Assembly (NCBI GenBank): GCA_029262195.1
Contig: JAJCZX010000030.1
Span: 561,615 to 625,614, forward strand
Length of the DNA: 64,000 nucleotides
Direction of reading: 5' to 3'
Source: Gemmatimonadota bacterium
GTDB lineage: Bacteria > Gemmatimonadota > Gemmatimonadetes > Gemmatimonadales > GWC2-71-9
Under the pieces are notes generated by a model. That model did no database searches. It was not told the DNA's origin and saw only the letters and a list, made by a program, of their open reading frames with translations. Shown piece by piece: positions 8,367 to 16,916 of this stretch (the first letter of the stretch is position 1; each line of letters begins with the position of its first letter). The position numbers and the translations under genes are program-made.

Positions 8367-10391
8367 CTACCGTTTCGCTACTCGGACTCCCACGAACACC
8401 ATCCTTCCGGGGCCCGGCTCAAAATACCGGCCTCCGAAGGCGTTTACTGCGATAGAACTGTTGTAATCTGTAGCGAAGAGGTTGTTGATCCCCAGACTGG
8501 CGCTGGCGGACACCCCTGCCAGGTTTAGATTCCTGGTACCGGCTTGAAAATCGACTACGAAATAGGATGGAGAGAATTCAGAGTTGGCGTCATTCACAGC
8601 AAGACGAGAATTCCGACGACCGTTCAGAGTCACAAACCACGGTTGGGGTGTATAGCTGAATTCAAATTCCCACCGGTGAGGTGTCACGCCAGGGACCTGA
8701 TTCCCATCGAAGGTGATTCCACTCACCGAAAAACTGTCGAAGTGAATGTCCTGATACGTATAAGTCCCCCGCGCCGTGAAGAGTTGTTTGGCAACGACAG
8801 CTCCGACTTCGATTCCTCTATGTGTGGCCGAACCGGCGTTGCGAAAAAACGTGCGGCCCGACGATCCAGCCTCGAACGGCGTCAATTCATTCGAAACATC
8901 GGCCCGATACAAAGCGGCGTCCACACTAACATTTTCCAACAACTCTCCGCGCCAGCCTATTTCAACGGAATGCGTACGTTGAGGCTCCAGACTCCCATTG
9001 AATCCACCCGAACCATCGGGCCGGTTCGCCAACTCTGTTGTGGTCGGGGTCTCGAAGGCAGTCGAAAAATTTCCGTAGACCAGGTGCTGAGCGCCGGCGC
9101 GGTAGCTCAAACCGATCGACGGGCTCCATGCACTCATGGTGCGGGTTCCGGAGTCGTCGCCATCGACAAGGAGGCGATCTTCGGCGTCAAAGCGCACCCG
9201 GTCGAATCGTAGCGCCCCATGTAGATCTGCCCGCGTCCCCAGTCGAAGAGATGCCTGAGCAAACGGGGCCACGTTCACAACCTCTTCCAATTGATCCAAT
9301 CGCACCGCGCCGGAGGTTCCTGACAGATTATCGAAATTGCGGCGATCATCTCGCTGGTAGTCCGTACTTACGCCAAGAGCCCAACTAATATCGTCGGTAG
9401 AATTACCACGCGCTTCCAGGCGGGCTCCAGCTGCGGAGCGATCCAGATCAATGACTCGGACCGCAATCGGGTTGTCCAGGCGTCTGAAAAGCCCGTAAGT
9501 CGTGAGACCAAATAGAACGTCTCCGTAGTGTCTCCAGGAAAAACCGATCTGGCCTTGTGTAACGTCTTTCCGGGCGTCCTGCGATATGTTGAAAACCCGA
9601 GCCGCGTCTCTATCTGTTGCCAGTTGGGTCGCATTTAATGAACCAGGGTTTTGAGCGTCGAAATCCACAAGAGACCCCGAAAGGCGCAATCTGGAGGCAC
9701 CGACATGTCGGACGACGTGCGCAGTCGCAGTAGTATGATCCGCCTGTGAATGGGTGCGGTACCCTTCGTAGGTACGTCTGCTCAGATCGACCGAATACCT
9801 CGTACTCCCAAAACTCCCGGAACTCGCCCCCTGGACTCGTCGCAACCCCAGTCCACCCAATCTAGTATCCAGGGACCCCGTGGCCGCGCCACCCCGCAAC
9901 ATCGCCGTCTCGAACCGAATGACTCCCCCGGAAGCATTGCCATAAACCGCCGACGCCGGTCCCCGCATTACCTCCACCCGTCGCACCGCACCCATATCAA
10001 GGTGATCAAGAGTAGTTTGGCCATCCGCCAGAGTGGCCGGCAGTCCGTCAACAAAGACTTTGATTCCGCGAACGCCGAACTGGGTTCGGGCTCCGAATCC
10101 ACGTATGGAAATGCGATCACCCAGAGAATAATTGAATCGATCCTGGACTTCGATGCCGGGAATACCACCGAGAATTTCGGAAAGACCCAACCTGGCTCCA
10201 CCGCCTCCGCTGTCGAATGTCCTGGATGACATTCCGTAAGGTCCACGACTGACTGCTGCGCCAGGACCGGTGACAATGATTGGCGGAAGCGAAACCGTAG
10301 AAGAGTCCTGTGCCCCAAGCAAGCCCGGAGACGACAAAACAATGAACAACTGCCCAAGGTATATACATCTCGAAATAGTCTTCAAAAACAA
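8367..10391 (-). CDS. TonB-dependent outer-membrane receptor
   Basis: A 674-residue receptor. A signal peptide ends near LLGAQ, followed by a candidate TonB box (PPIIVTG). The plug domain lies at about residues 50-160, with typical IRGFGAR, VFVDGLP and VEVMRGPASAVYGNASGGVI motifs, and a beta-barrel fills the rest. These proteins import siderophores, cobalamin, sugars or peptides using proton-motive energy. The substrate is not evident: no riboswitch or Fur box was recognised upstream, and neighbours give no clue. The start is TTG 10391, or TTG 10385; no strong ribosome site was seen. The last residues (VFVGVRVAKR) lack the usual terminal aromatic residue. Confidence 0.93.
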   Translation of the reverse strand: MFLKTISRCIYLGQLFIVLSSPGLLGAQDSSTVSLPPIIVTGPGAAVSRGPYGMSSRTFDSGGGGARLGLSEILGGIPGIEVQDRFNYSLGDRISIRGFGARTQFGVRGIKVFVDGLPATLADGQTTLDHLDMGAVRRVEVMRGPASAVYGNASGGVIRFETAMLRGGAATGSLDTRLGGLGLRRVQGASSGSFGSTRYSVDLSRRTYEGYRTHSQADHTTATAHVVRHVGASRLRLSGSLVDFDAQNPGSLNATQLATDRDAARVFNISQDARKDVTQGQIGFSWRHYGDVLFGLTTYGLFRRLDNPIAVRVIDLDRSAAGARLEARGNSTDDISWALGVSTDYQRDDRRNFDNLSGTSGAVRLDQLEEVVNVAPFAQASLRLGTRADLHGALRFDRVRFDAEDRLLVDGDDSGTRTMSAWSPSIGLSYRAGAQHLVYGNFSTAFETPTTTELANRPDGSGGFNGSLEPQRTHSVEIGWRGELLENVSVDAALYRADVSNELTPFEAGSSGRTFFRNAGSATHRGIEVGAVVAKQLFTARGTYTYQDIHFDSFSVSGITFDGNQVPGVTPHRWEFEFSYTPQPWFVTLNGRRNSRLAVNDANSEFSPSYFVVDFQAGTRNLNLAGVSASASLGINNLFATDYNSSIAVNAFGGRYFEPGPGRMVFVGVRVAKR

Positions 10392-10471
10392 TCAACCAGG
10401 CGGAATTTCGAATTCGTGGTAAAGGACGATATTACCCTCAAGTGCGTAATCAGTTGCCGCGCAAATCGGTT

Positions 10472-10499
10472 TGATGGCATTAGTTTCAAATTGCCATCA
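10472..10499. promoter_or_regulatory. Inverted repeat TGATGGCA/TGCCATCA in divergent spacer
   Basis: Perfect 8-bp arms separated by 12 bp lie in the spacer between the leftward TonB receptor and the rightward DUF3810 gene. This is a candidate operator for either gene. No regulator is assigned. Confidence 0.4.
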
Positions 10500-10550
10500 G
10501 CAGTGTTCCCTTAAGGATGGGACCAAGACACACCGGGGGTAGCATACCAC

Positions 10551-11705
10551 GTGAACGAGCCACAACAATCGATGCACGATAAACCACTCGCGTGGAGACT
10601 CAATCTCACTTTGCTGGGGATGGGAGTCTTCAGCTTCGTCCTTTTTCGGCTCTTCAGCCTGGCGCCAGTCACAATAGATCTTTTATTTTCGCGAGGAATA
10701 AATCCGGTCATGGTTCGCTGGACCTCCCGAGTCACAGGCCTGCTCCCGTTTTCGATCCTCGAGCCGCTGGTTATTGCCTACGGCGTTCGCATCCTGTACC
10801 TCACGGGGCTCGCGGTGACAAAAACGGCCAAGCGCACGCGGAGCGTTCGGAATGTCGCCGCACGAGGACTGTTGCGAGTCGCCCGGGATACTGGAGTTTT
10901 GTTGACCCTATTTTACGTAATGTGGGGCTTCAACTACGCCAGGGACCCTCTGCGGGAACGCTTCGGCTGGCCCGAGTTTACTCCACCGGACATTGAAGTG
11001 CTGGCTAATCTAGCACGCCGCGCTGTGGATTCATCGAACGCCGCCTACCTCGCCATTCACGATACGTCGGACGCCGGCAGGCCCACTCCGATGCCCGACA
11101 ATCTCCGAGAGTTGGACGAAGCCCTGGAGCAGGGATGGACGGGAGTTACTGCTGAGCTTTCCTTGGACTCCCACTTCGGCAAACGATACGGACGCAGCAA
11201 GCGCTTGTTGTTAACCCCGCTCATAGCCCGCTTTGGCATATCTGGCTTCTACTTTCCCTGGACCGCCGAAGCAAACGTTCTACGGGATACTCCTGCGGTA
11301 ACCAGACCGCAATCAATGGCACACGAGAAGGCACATCAAAGGGGGGTGGGCCCTGAAGAGGAAGCGAGTTTTCTGGGCTATATGGCAGGATCCAGATCAC
11401 CAAGTATCAATGCTCAGTACGCGGCCCATGTTTTTGCCCAGATCCAATTGCTGCGAGTGTTGGCCGCCGAAGATCGGGAATTGGCAAGATCAGTGGCGAA
11501 CAACCGATATCCGGGAGTGCAGCGTGATCTGGAGGATGCTTCGGAGTACTGGGCAAGCAAACGTGGGCCGGCAACTGAGGTCGGGCGCGCCGTAAACCAC
11601 AGCTTCTTGCGTGCGAATCGTGTAAGGGGCGGTGTCGCTAGTTACCGGATGAGCGTTCGACTGATAATCACTCAGATGCTACTTGAAAACGACTTGATCG
11701 ATTAG
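10551..11705 (+). CDS. DUF3810-type membrane protein with HExxH-like motif
   Basis: A 384-residue protein with three hydrophobic segments in its first 130 residues and a long soluble region. It carries MAHEKAHQRG (HEKAH at residues 258-262) followed by EEEASFLGY, the pattern of DUF3810 proteins, which look like zinc-dependent membrane peptidases. Glu270/271 could be the third ligand. The start is GTG at 10551; ATG 10572 is an alternative. Its stop overlaps that of a small convergent zinc-ribbon gene by 4 bp. Peptidase activity is inferred from the motif only. Confidence 0.82.
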   Translation: MNEPQQSMHDKPLAWRLNLTLLGMGVFSFVLFRLFSLAPVTIDLLFSRGINPVMVRWTSRVTGLLPFSILEPLVIAYGVRILYLTGLAVTKTAKRTRSVRNVAARGLLRVARDTGVLLTLFYVMWGFNYARDPLRERFGWPEFTPPDIEVLANLARRAVDSSNAAYLAIHDTSDAGRPTPMPDNLRELDEALEQGWTGVTAELSLDSHFGKRYGRSKRLLLTPLIARFGISGFYFPWTAEANVLRDTPAVTRPQSMAHEKAHQRGVGPEEEASFLGYMAGSRSPSINAQYAAHVFAQIQLLRVLAAEDRELARSVANNRYPGVQRDLEDASEYWASKRGPATEVGRAVNHSFLRANRVRGGVASYRMSVRLIITQMLLENDLID

Positions 11706-11848
11706 TCGGAGCAATCACCGTGCGGGTAGTCGAACCCGCAGTTTGGGCACTTGTTCTTGCACCCTCCGCGAGCCATTCTGACAGGGAAGCCGCACCGCCG
11801 ACAATCTTCATACTCAGGTTCTTTTCGGGCCGGGCGTTCGCTTTCCAT
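11702..11848 (-). CDS. Small zinc-ribbon protein
   Basis: A 48-residue protein with two knuckles, CRRCGFP and CKNKCPNCGF, arranged as a rubredoxin-like zinc ribbon. This is the main evidence that it is real. A GTG at 11905 would add 19 residues rich in aromatics, but the ATG gives a compact domain. Its end overlaps the convergent DUF3810 gene by 4 bp. The function is unknown; similar tiny ribbons often bind nucleic acid or protein. Confidence 0.6.
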   Translation of the reverse strand: MESERPARKEPEYEDCRRCGFPVRMARGGCKNKCPNCGFDYPHGDCSD

Positions 11849-11991
11849 AGAACAAACGTAATAAAAATCCGACAGCGGTGGGTTGCTCCGAACTTTCCCG
11901 AACACTTTTGCCGATGAGATTCAGATCTCGATGCAACCTCAACGCCGGTTGGAACTATCTTACCCGCAGAACCTCACCCGGGAGCAGTTAG

Positions 11992-14900
11992 TTGCGAATT
12001 CGACTGAAGACCGAAGTACTCCAGGACATCATAGTTAAGAGTGGTTTGAGCCAGAACCACTGGGCTATTAAGATGGGCCTGTCGCGAGGTCATTGGTCAG
12101 ATATCGTGAACGGCAATCACCCCTACCCTTCAGCCAAGACCCGCAAAATCCTCGCCGAGGTCTTTGACGTTCCGACCGAGGTTCTTTTCGAAGCCGAAAC
12201 CAGCGAAGTGACGGATCAATCAGACGCGGACTTCCAGGCTGCCATCGCCTCGCGCTACCTGGTTGATCGGGAGATTGGACAGGGGGGAATGGGGACCGTC
12301 TTCCTGGCCCGCGATGTGAAGTTAGGGCGGCAGGTAGCCGTCAAAGTCGTCTCCTCGGAGGCTGTCGGCGGAATCGGTGCCAGCCAGTTCTTAAAAGAAA
12401 TCCGCTACACCGCCCGCCTCCAGCACGAAAACATTCTTCCGATGCACGATGCGGATGAGGCGGCAGGACAGCCCTTTTATGTCATGCCCTGGATAAAGCA
12501 GGGATCCCTGCGGGAGCGTATAAAGAAGACAGGGCAACTACCGGTTGCCGATGTGCTCAGAATAACGAGCGGGATTGCTGAGGCTCTGAACCATGCCCAC
12601 GACCAGAGAATTCTCCACTGTGACGTAAAGCCTGAAAACGTTTTGCTGGCCGGGAATCACGCATACGTAGCTGATTTCGGCATCGCCCGTGCAATCCACG
12701 CTGAGGCCTTCGAGTGGGGGCGGCGTGACGGGATCGATTCCTCAGCAGGTACCCCGGCCTATGTCAGTCCAGAGCAGGCCAGCGGCGAAAGCAATCTGGA
12801 TGCGCGATCAGATGTTTACAGTCTGGCGTGTATGGTCTACGAGATGCTCGCCGGGACGCCACCCTTCGGGGGCACGACGACAATGGAGGTGGTATCGAAG
12901 CGGTTTACCTCTGCGCCGCCGAGCCTCAAGACAATTCGCCCGGACCTGCCAACCCCGTTGGTCAGAGAGGTTGAGCGGGCAATGTCATTCGACGGCAAAC
13001 ACCGTCACCAAACGACCACCGAGTTCTCCAGGCGGCTGCGAAGCGCGGCAACGAGAACTCCCCGACCGTTGATCGATTTCTCCATGAGGTTCGCAGCCAC
13101 AACCCTCATCACCCTGCGCAACATCACGGGAATTAAACCGACATCAAAGACTGGAATGTTCATGGACTCTATCTGGCAGGATATAGGCTACGCCTTCAGA
13201 TCTTTAATGAGAAAACCAGGTTTCGCATTGATTGCAATTGTTACCCTCGCGTTGGGTATCGGCGCGAACACCGCAATCTTCAGCGTCATTAATGGGGTTT
13301 TACTTCGGCCGCTTCCATTCCGAGAGCCCGAACAACTCATGAGAGTAGGAGACCGATTCGGCACAGGACGGAATGAGCGATCCATCAGTTCCATGTCTCC
13401 AGCCAATTTCCTAACGTTGAGGGAAGAAACCGAAACTCTCGAAGACCTCGTCGCGCAGTCGTCAAGCACGCGCACCCTCACCGGTGGGGGTGACCCCCAA
13501 AGAATCAGCGTGCAACAGGTGTCGTGGGGATTCTTCCAACTTCTGGGAGTACCATTGCAGATGGGCCGGGCCTTTGTGATCGAAGACGATAGCCCCGGAG
13601 CTGCCCCGGTTGCCATCCTCGCCAACAGGATGTGGCGAAACCGGTACGACTCCGACCCGAACGTTCTGGGTACAACCATAATGCTCAACGACATCAGTCA
13701 CGAAGTTATCGGGGTGCTTCCGGAAATCCCCGACCTTCCCGGTGACCCCGCCCTCTGGCTGCCCTTTGCCTGGTCGGAAGAAACACGAGAAAGCCACGGA
13801 TCACGATTTATGGCTGGATACGGGAGGCTGAAGCCCGGGATAACGCGAGAGGAATCGATGGGGGAATTGAGGGGAATCTTCCAGCAACTTCGTGAAGAAG
13901 CCCCTCAATCGAATACGGATTGGGATATCAACATGTGGCCATTACACGACTGGTGGTACGGTCGCAGCAGTAAGAGCCTGTACCTCCTTGGTGGGGCTGT
14001 GTCGCTCGTCCTTCTAATCGCCTGCGTAAACGTCGCCAATCTGCTTTTAGCCAGACTCCAGGTACGTCAGAGGGAACTGGCGGTAAGGGCAGCCCTTGGA
14101 GCGAATCGCTTTCGTCTCCTGCGACATTTCCTTTCTGAGAGTGTTCTCATTTCAACCCTCGGGGGCGTAGCCGGACTTGGCGTCGCGGTTGTTGGATTGC
14201 GGGCTATGAGTTCTCTGATGTCGGCAGGTATCCCGAGGTCCACGCAGGTGAGCATTGATGGCGGAGTGCTCGGCTTTGCCCTTCTGATGTCGCTGCTTAC
14301 CGGCGTTTTGGTAGGGTTAGTTCCCATGCTCCAGTCGGGGAAGATCAACCTCAACGAGTCACTTAAGGAAGGCGGCAGAGGTAGTACGGGAAATCAAACA
14401 AGACTCCGACAGGCTCTGGTCGTTAGCGAGGTCGCACTGGCAGTCATGTTGGTAGCCGGAGCAGCACTGTTGATTCAGAGTTTTTGGAGAATCCAGCAGG
14501 TGGACCTTGGCGTGAACACTGATGGTTTGCTAACCGTCAGATTGGAAACACCCGAAAGCAGGTACCCGGAACTGGAAAACGTCCGAGATTTTTATCGTGA
14601 CGTTCTTGAACAGGTGGAAGCCCTTCCTGACGTGGTGCATGTGGGAGCAGTAAACAGGCTGCCATTTTTGAGTGGCAACTCCAACATCACACGACTGGGT
14701 GTGGTCGGCGAGCCTGACCGCGAGGCCACGTTTGTGGAGATCCGATATGTTAGCGCCAGTTTTTTCGCCTCACTCGGGGTTCCAATTCTACAGGGGCGAA
14801 CCTTTGATCAAGCGATTGACGGTCCAGACTCGAAAGTCGCCATAATAAACGACGTTTTGGAGCGGCGACTCCTGGCACAGATGAGCCCCCTCACAACCCA

Positions 14901-15570
14901 GTTGCTCCCCTGGGGACCCACCGGCGCGGCTTACCAAATTGTCGGGTTAGTCCCGGGGATAAAAGAGTTCGGACCCGACCGGGAAGCACCACCCACATTG
15001 TATCTGCCGCAAAACAATGAATTCACCCGCAGTTCTATGTCGCTGACCGTCCGTACGAAAGGTGACCCGCTCGTGGTTCTGCCGGCCATTCGGCAGGTGG
15101 TTCGCAACATCGACCCCGACATTCCGCTCTACGCTGCAACACTGGCGGAAGACATGGTAGCAGACCGGATTGGCGACCGGACGCTCACGCTGACGTTGCT
15201 GGCAATTTTTGCCGTGCTTGCCCTTACCCTGGGGACGGTGGGGATTTACGGAGTAATGTCTTACACGGTAGAACAGCGAACCAAAGAAGTCGGGGTGCGA
15301 TTGGCCCTTGGTGCGAGCGGGTCGGGAATAATACGCCTGGTGGTGATGCAGGGTGCCAAAATGACGCTCGTTGGCATCGGGATCGGACTCCTCGGTTCAC
15401 TTGCGTTCAGCAGTGTCATTACATCGCTTTTGTTCGAAACCCGTGCGATCGACCCCCTGACCTATTTGGCAGTCGCAACAGTTCTGACGATCGCTGCGTT
15501 GACGGCGTGCTACGTTCCTGCTCGTCGAGCGGCTACTGTCAACCCGGTGGACGTAATAAGGGCCGAGTAG
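11992..15570 (+). CDS. HTH - Ser/Thr kinase - ADOP (MacB/FtsX-like) permease fusion
   Basis: A 1192-residue three-part protein. Residues about 8-62 are an XRE-like helix-turn-helix (SGLSQNHWAIKMGLSRGHWSD). Residues about 88-350 are a Hanks-type kinase with glycine loop IGQGGMG, Lys118 in VAVKVV, catalytic Asp211 in HCDVKPEN (HCD replaces the usual HRD), DFG at 228-230, and SPEQ in place of APE. From about residue 391 it is a full ADOP permease: MacB periplasmic domain, FtsX domain, TM near 410-432, and typical ALGIGANTAIFSVIN and EVGVRLALGASGSGI motifs. The start TTG is preceded by GGGAG. An internal ATG at 13162 corresponds to the usual ADOP start and could be used separately. The transport substrate is unknown, and no ATPase subunit is adjacent. 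Confidence 0.92.
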   Translation: MRIRLKTEVLQDIIVKSGLSQNHWAIKMGLSRGHWSDIVNGNHPYPSAKTRKILAEVFDVPTEVLFEAETSEVTDQSDADFQAAIASRYLVDREIGQGGMGTVFLARDVKLGRQVAVKVVSSEAVGGIGASQFLKEIRYTARLQHENILPMHDADEAAGQPFYVMPWIKQGSLRERIKKTGQLPVADVLRITSGIAEALNHAHDQRILHCDVKPENVLLAGNHAYVADFGIARAIHAEAFEWGRRDGIDSSAGTPAYVSPEQASGESNLDARSDVYSLACMVYEMLAGTPPFGGTTTMEVVSKRFTSAPPSLKTIRPDLPTPLVREVERAMSFDGKHRHQTTTEFSRRLRSAATRTPRPLIDFSMRFAATTLITLRNITGIKPTSKTGMFMDSIWQDIGYAFRSLMRKPGFALIAIVTLALGIGANTAIFSVINGVLLRPLPFREPEQLMRVGDRFGTGRNERSISSMSPANFLTLREETETLEDLVAQSSSTRTLTGGGDPQRISVQQVSWGFFQLLGVPLQMGRAFVIEDDSPGAAPVAILANRMWRNRYDSDPNVLGTTIMLNDISHEVIGVLPEIPDLPGDPALWLPFAWSEETRESHGSRFMAGYGRLKPGITREESMGELRGIFQQLREEAPQSNTDWDINMWPLHDWWYGRSSKSLYLLGGAVSLVLLIACVNVANLLLARLQVRQRELAVRAALGANRFRLLRHFLSESVLISTLGGVAGLGVAVVGLRAMSSLMSAGIPRSTQVSIDGGVLGFALLMSLLTGVLVGLVPMLQSGKINLNESLKEGGRGSTGNQTRLRQALVVSEVALAVMLVAGAALLIQSFWRIQQVDLGVNTDGLLTVRLETPESRYPELENVRDFYRDVLEQVEALPDVVHVGAVNRLPFLSGNSNITRLGVVGEPDREATFVEIRYVSASFFASLGVPILQGRTFDQAIDGPDSKVAIINDVLERRLLAQMSPLTTQLLPWGPTGAAYQIVGLVPGIKEFGPDREAPPTLYLPQNNEFTRSSMSLTVRTKGDPLVVLPAIRQVVRNIDPDIPLYAATLAEDMVADRIGDRTLTLTLLAIFAVLALTLGTVGIYGVMSYTVEQRTKEVGVRLALGASGSGIIRLVVMQGAKMTLVGIGIGLLGSLAFSSVITSLLFETRAIDPLTYLAVATVLTIAALTACYVPARRAATVNPVDVIRAE

Positions 15571-15586
15571 CCGAGCAATCGTGCGC

Positions 15587-15602
15587 AGCCCGCAGCCGGG
15601 CT
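15587..15602 (+). terminator. Short hairpin after the kinase-permease fusion
   Basis: AGCCCG-cagc-CGGGCT, 17 bp after the stop codon. It lacks a U-run, so termination is uncertain. Confidence 0.35.
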
Positions 15603-15605
15603 CTA

Positions 15606-15630
15606 TATTAATGGCTCTATGTCATTAATA
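15606..15630 (+). promoter_or_regulatory. Palindrome TATTAATG/CATTAATA spanning the pdxH start codon
   Basis: Perfect 8-bp arms with a 9-bp spacer that contains the ATG at 15619. It could be an operator, or an mRNA hairpin hiding the start codon. If pdxH starts instead at ATG 15655, the palindrome lies in its leader. Confidence 0.35.
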
Positions 15631-16272
15631 GCACGTATTCGCACTGTTCTAACCATGGGTAAAGGGGTCGTCACCGGACTCGAAGATTTCCGCGACGCAG
15701 CCGACCCCATCGAACTTTTTTCAGAGTGGTTCGACTCCGCTAAAGAGTCCGGGATTTTCCTGCCCGAAGCTATGACGCTTTCGACGGCTACGCCGGACGG
15801 TACCCCTTCCTCTCGCCAGGTCCTGCTCAAAGGTTACTCGGCGGATGGGTTCGAATTCTACACCAACTACGATAGCCGCAAAGCCGCCGAGCTAGATGCT
15901 AATCCGAGGGCGTCGTTGCTTTTCCATTGGGCCGTCCTCGAGAGGCAGGTGCGAATAGAGGGCACAGTGAAGCGGATGGAAAAATTTGAATCGGAGACCT
16001 ACTTCAAGACCAGACCTCGCGGCAGTCAAATAGGTGCCTGGGCGTCAGCGCAAAGTTCAAAGTTACCTGCGAGAGATGAACTGGCCCGACACGTTGACGA
16101 CATTGAAAAGCGTTTTGCAGGAAAAGATATACCACTTCCCCCGAACTGGGGCGGGTATCGCCTATCGCAATCTCGCCTTGAATTCTGGCAGGGTAGACTG
16201 AATAGGCTTCACGACAGGCTAGTTTTCGAATCGACCGACAACGGGTGGAACTCGCATCGTTTGTACCCATAG
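15619..16272 (+). CDS. pdxH: Pyridoxamine 5'-phosphate oxidase
   Basis: A 217-residue FMN enzyme that oxidises pyridoxamine- or pyridoxine-5'-phosphate to pyridoxal phosphate in the cytosol. Family hallmarks are AMTLSTATPDGTPSSRQVLLKG (shown in part: AMTLSTATPDG, SRQVLLKG), FYTNYDSRKA, RQVRIEG, the SQIGAWAS motif and the C-terminal WQGRLNRLHDR. The length is normal for PdxH. The ATG lies within a palindrome, and an alternative ATG at 15655 would also keep the full catalytic domain. No other B6 pathway gene is nearby. Confidence 0.97.
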   Translation: MSLIARIRTVLTMGKGVVTGLEDFRDAADPIELFSEWFDSAKESGIFLPEAMTLSTATPDGTPSSRQVLLKGYSADGFEFYTNYDSRKAAELDANPRASLLFHWAVLERQVRIEGTVKRMEKFESETYFKTRPRGSQIGAWASAQSSKLPARDELARHVDDIEKRFAGKDIPLPPNWGGYRLSQSRLEFWQGRLNRLHDRLVFESTDNGWNSHRLYP

Positions 16273-16287
16273 ACAGAACGGACAGTA

Positions 16288-16357
16288 CGGACAGACGGAC
16301 AGACGGACAGACGGACAGACGGACAGACGGACAGACGGACAGACGGACAGACGGACC
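16288..16357. repeat. 8-bp tandem repeat (CGGACAGA), 8 copies
   Basis: Eight perfect copies plus a partial one, preceded by degenerate copies from about 16272. They fill the spacer between pdxH and the DinB gene and end about 12 bp before that gene's ribosome site. The unit is the same as in the array at 8281-8343. Confidence 0.97.
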
Positions 16358-16379
16358 ATAATCTAAAGGAGTTTATCAA

Positions 16380-16886
16380 GTGATTTCACATGCACTACTT
16401 CCGGAATTTGATCAAGAATTCACCGCTACTCGCAAGCACCTGGAGCGTGTCCCGGGCGACAAATTGGACTGGGCTCCTCACGAAAAATCTATGACCATGC
16501 GACAGTTGGCGGGGCACATCGCGAGTCTGGTGGCATGGGGTTCTACATCGATTGAAGAAGACGAATTCGACGTCGCTCCAGTTGATGGTCCGGACTACGA
16601 ACCTCCCAATTTCGAAACGGTCGATGACATCCTGGCAGCATTCGATGAAAACGTGTCGAAGGCCCGTGCGTTGATAGAACAAACGACCGACGAAACTTTC
16701 ATGAAGCCGTGGGAGCTCAAAAAGGCCGGAGAGGTCTTGTTTCAGATGCCCAAGGTGGCCGTCATCAGAGCGTTTGTCTTAAATCACACAATCCACCATC
16801 GCGGTCAGCTATCAGTTTATTTGCGTATGTGTGATTGCCCGGTTCCACAAAGTTACGGCCCGACCGCCGACGAAACGGAGATGTAG
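16380..16886 (+). CDS. DinB-fold metal-binding protein
   Basis: A 168-residue four-helix DinB/YfiT-type protein. The three-histidine metal site is visible as His46 (LAGHIASL) and His139/His143 (LNHTIHHRGQLSVYLR). These families include thiol-dependent transferases such as bacillithiol transferase, and many uncharacterised proteins. The start is GTG at 16380 behind a strong AAAGGAGTT ribosome site. An 8-bp tandem repeat array sits just upstream of that site. It converges on the PBP gene with a 30-bp gap. Confidence 0.88.
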   Translation: MISHALLPEFDQEFTATRKHLERVPGDKLDWAPHEKSMTMRQLAGHIASLVAWGSTSIEEDEFDVAPVDGPDYEPPNFETVDDILAAFDENVSKARALIEQTTDETFMKPWELKKAGEVLFQMPKVAVIRAFVLNHTIHHRGQLSVYLRMCDCPVPQSYGPTADETEM

Positions 16887-16916
16887 ACGACTGAGAGGCC
16901 GTTCGACCTGGACCGT

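Noticed and set aside
8544..9212. 222-codon open frame on the + strand
   Set aside because: It lies wholly inside the TonB receptor on the other strand, whose barrel motifs are unambiguous; the translated product has no recognisable features.
8281..16357. Possible CRISPR arrays
   Set aside because: The repeats are 8-bp direct tandem units with no spacers, and no cas genes are present.
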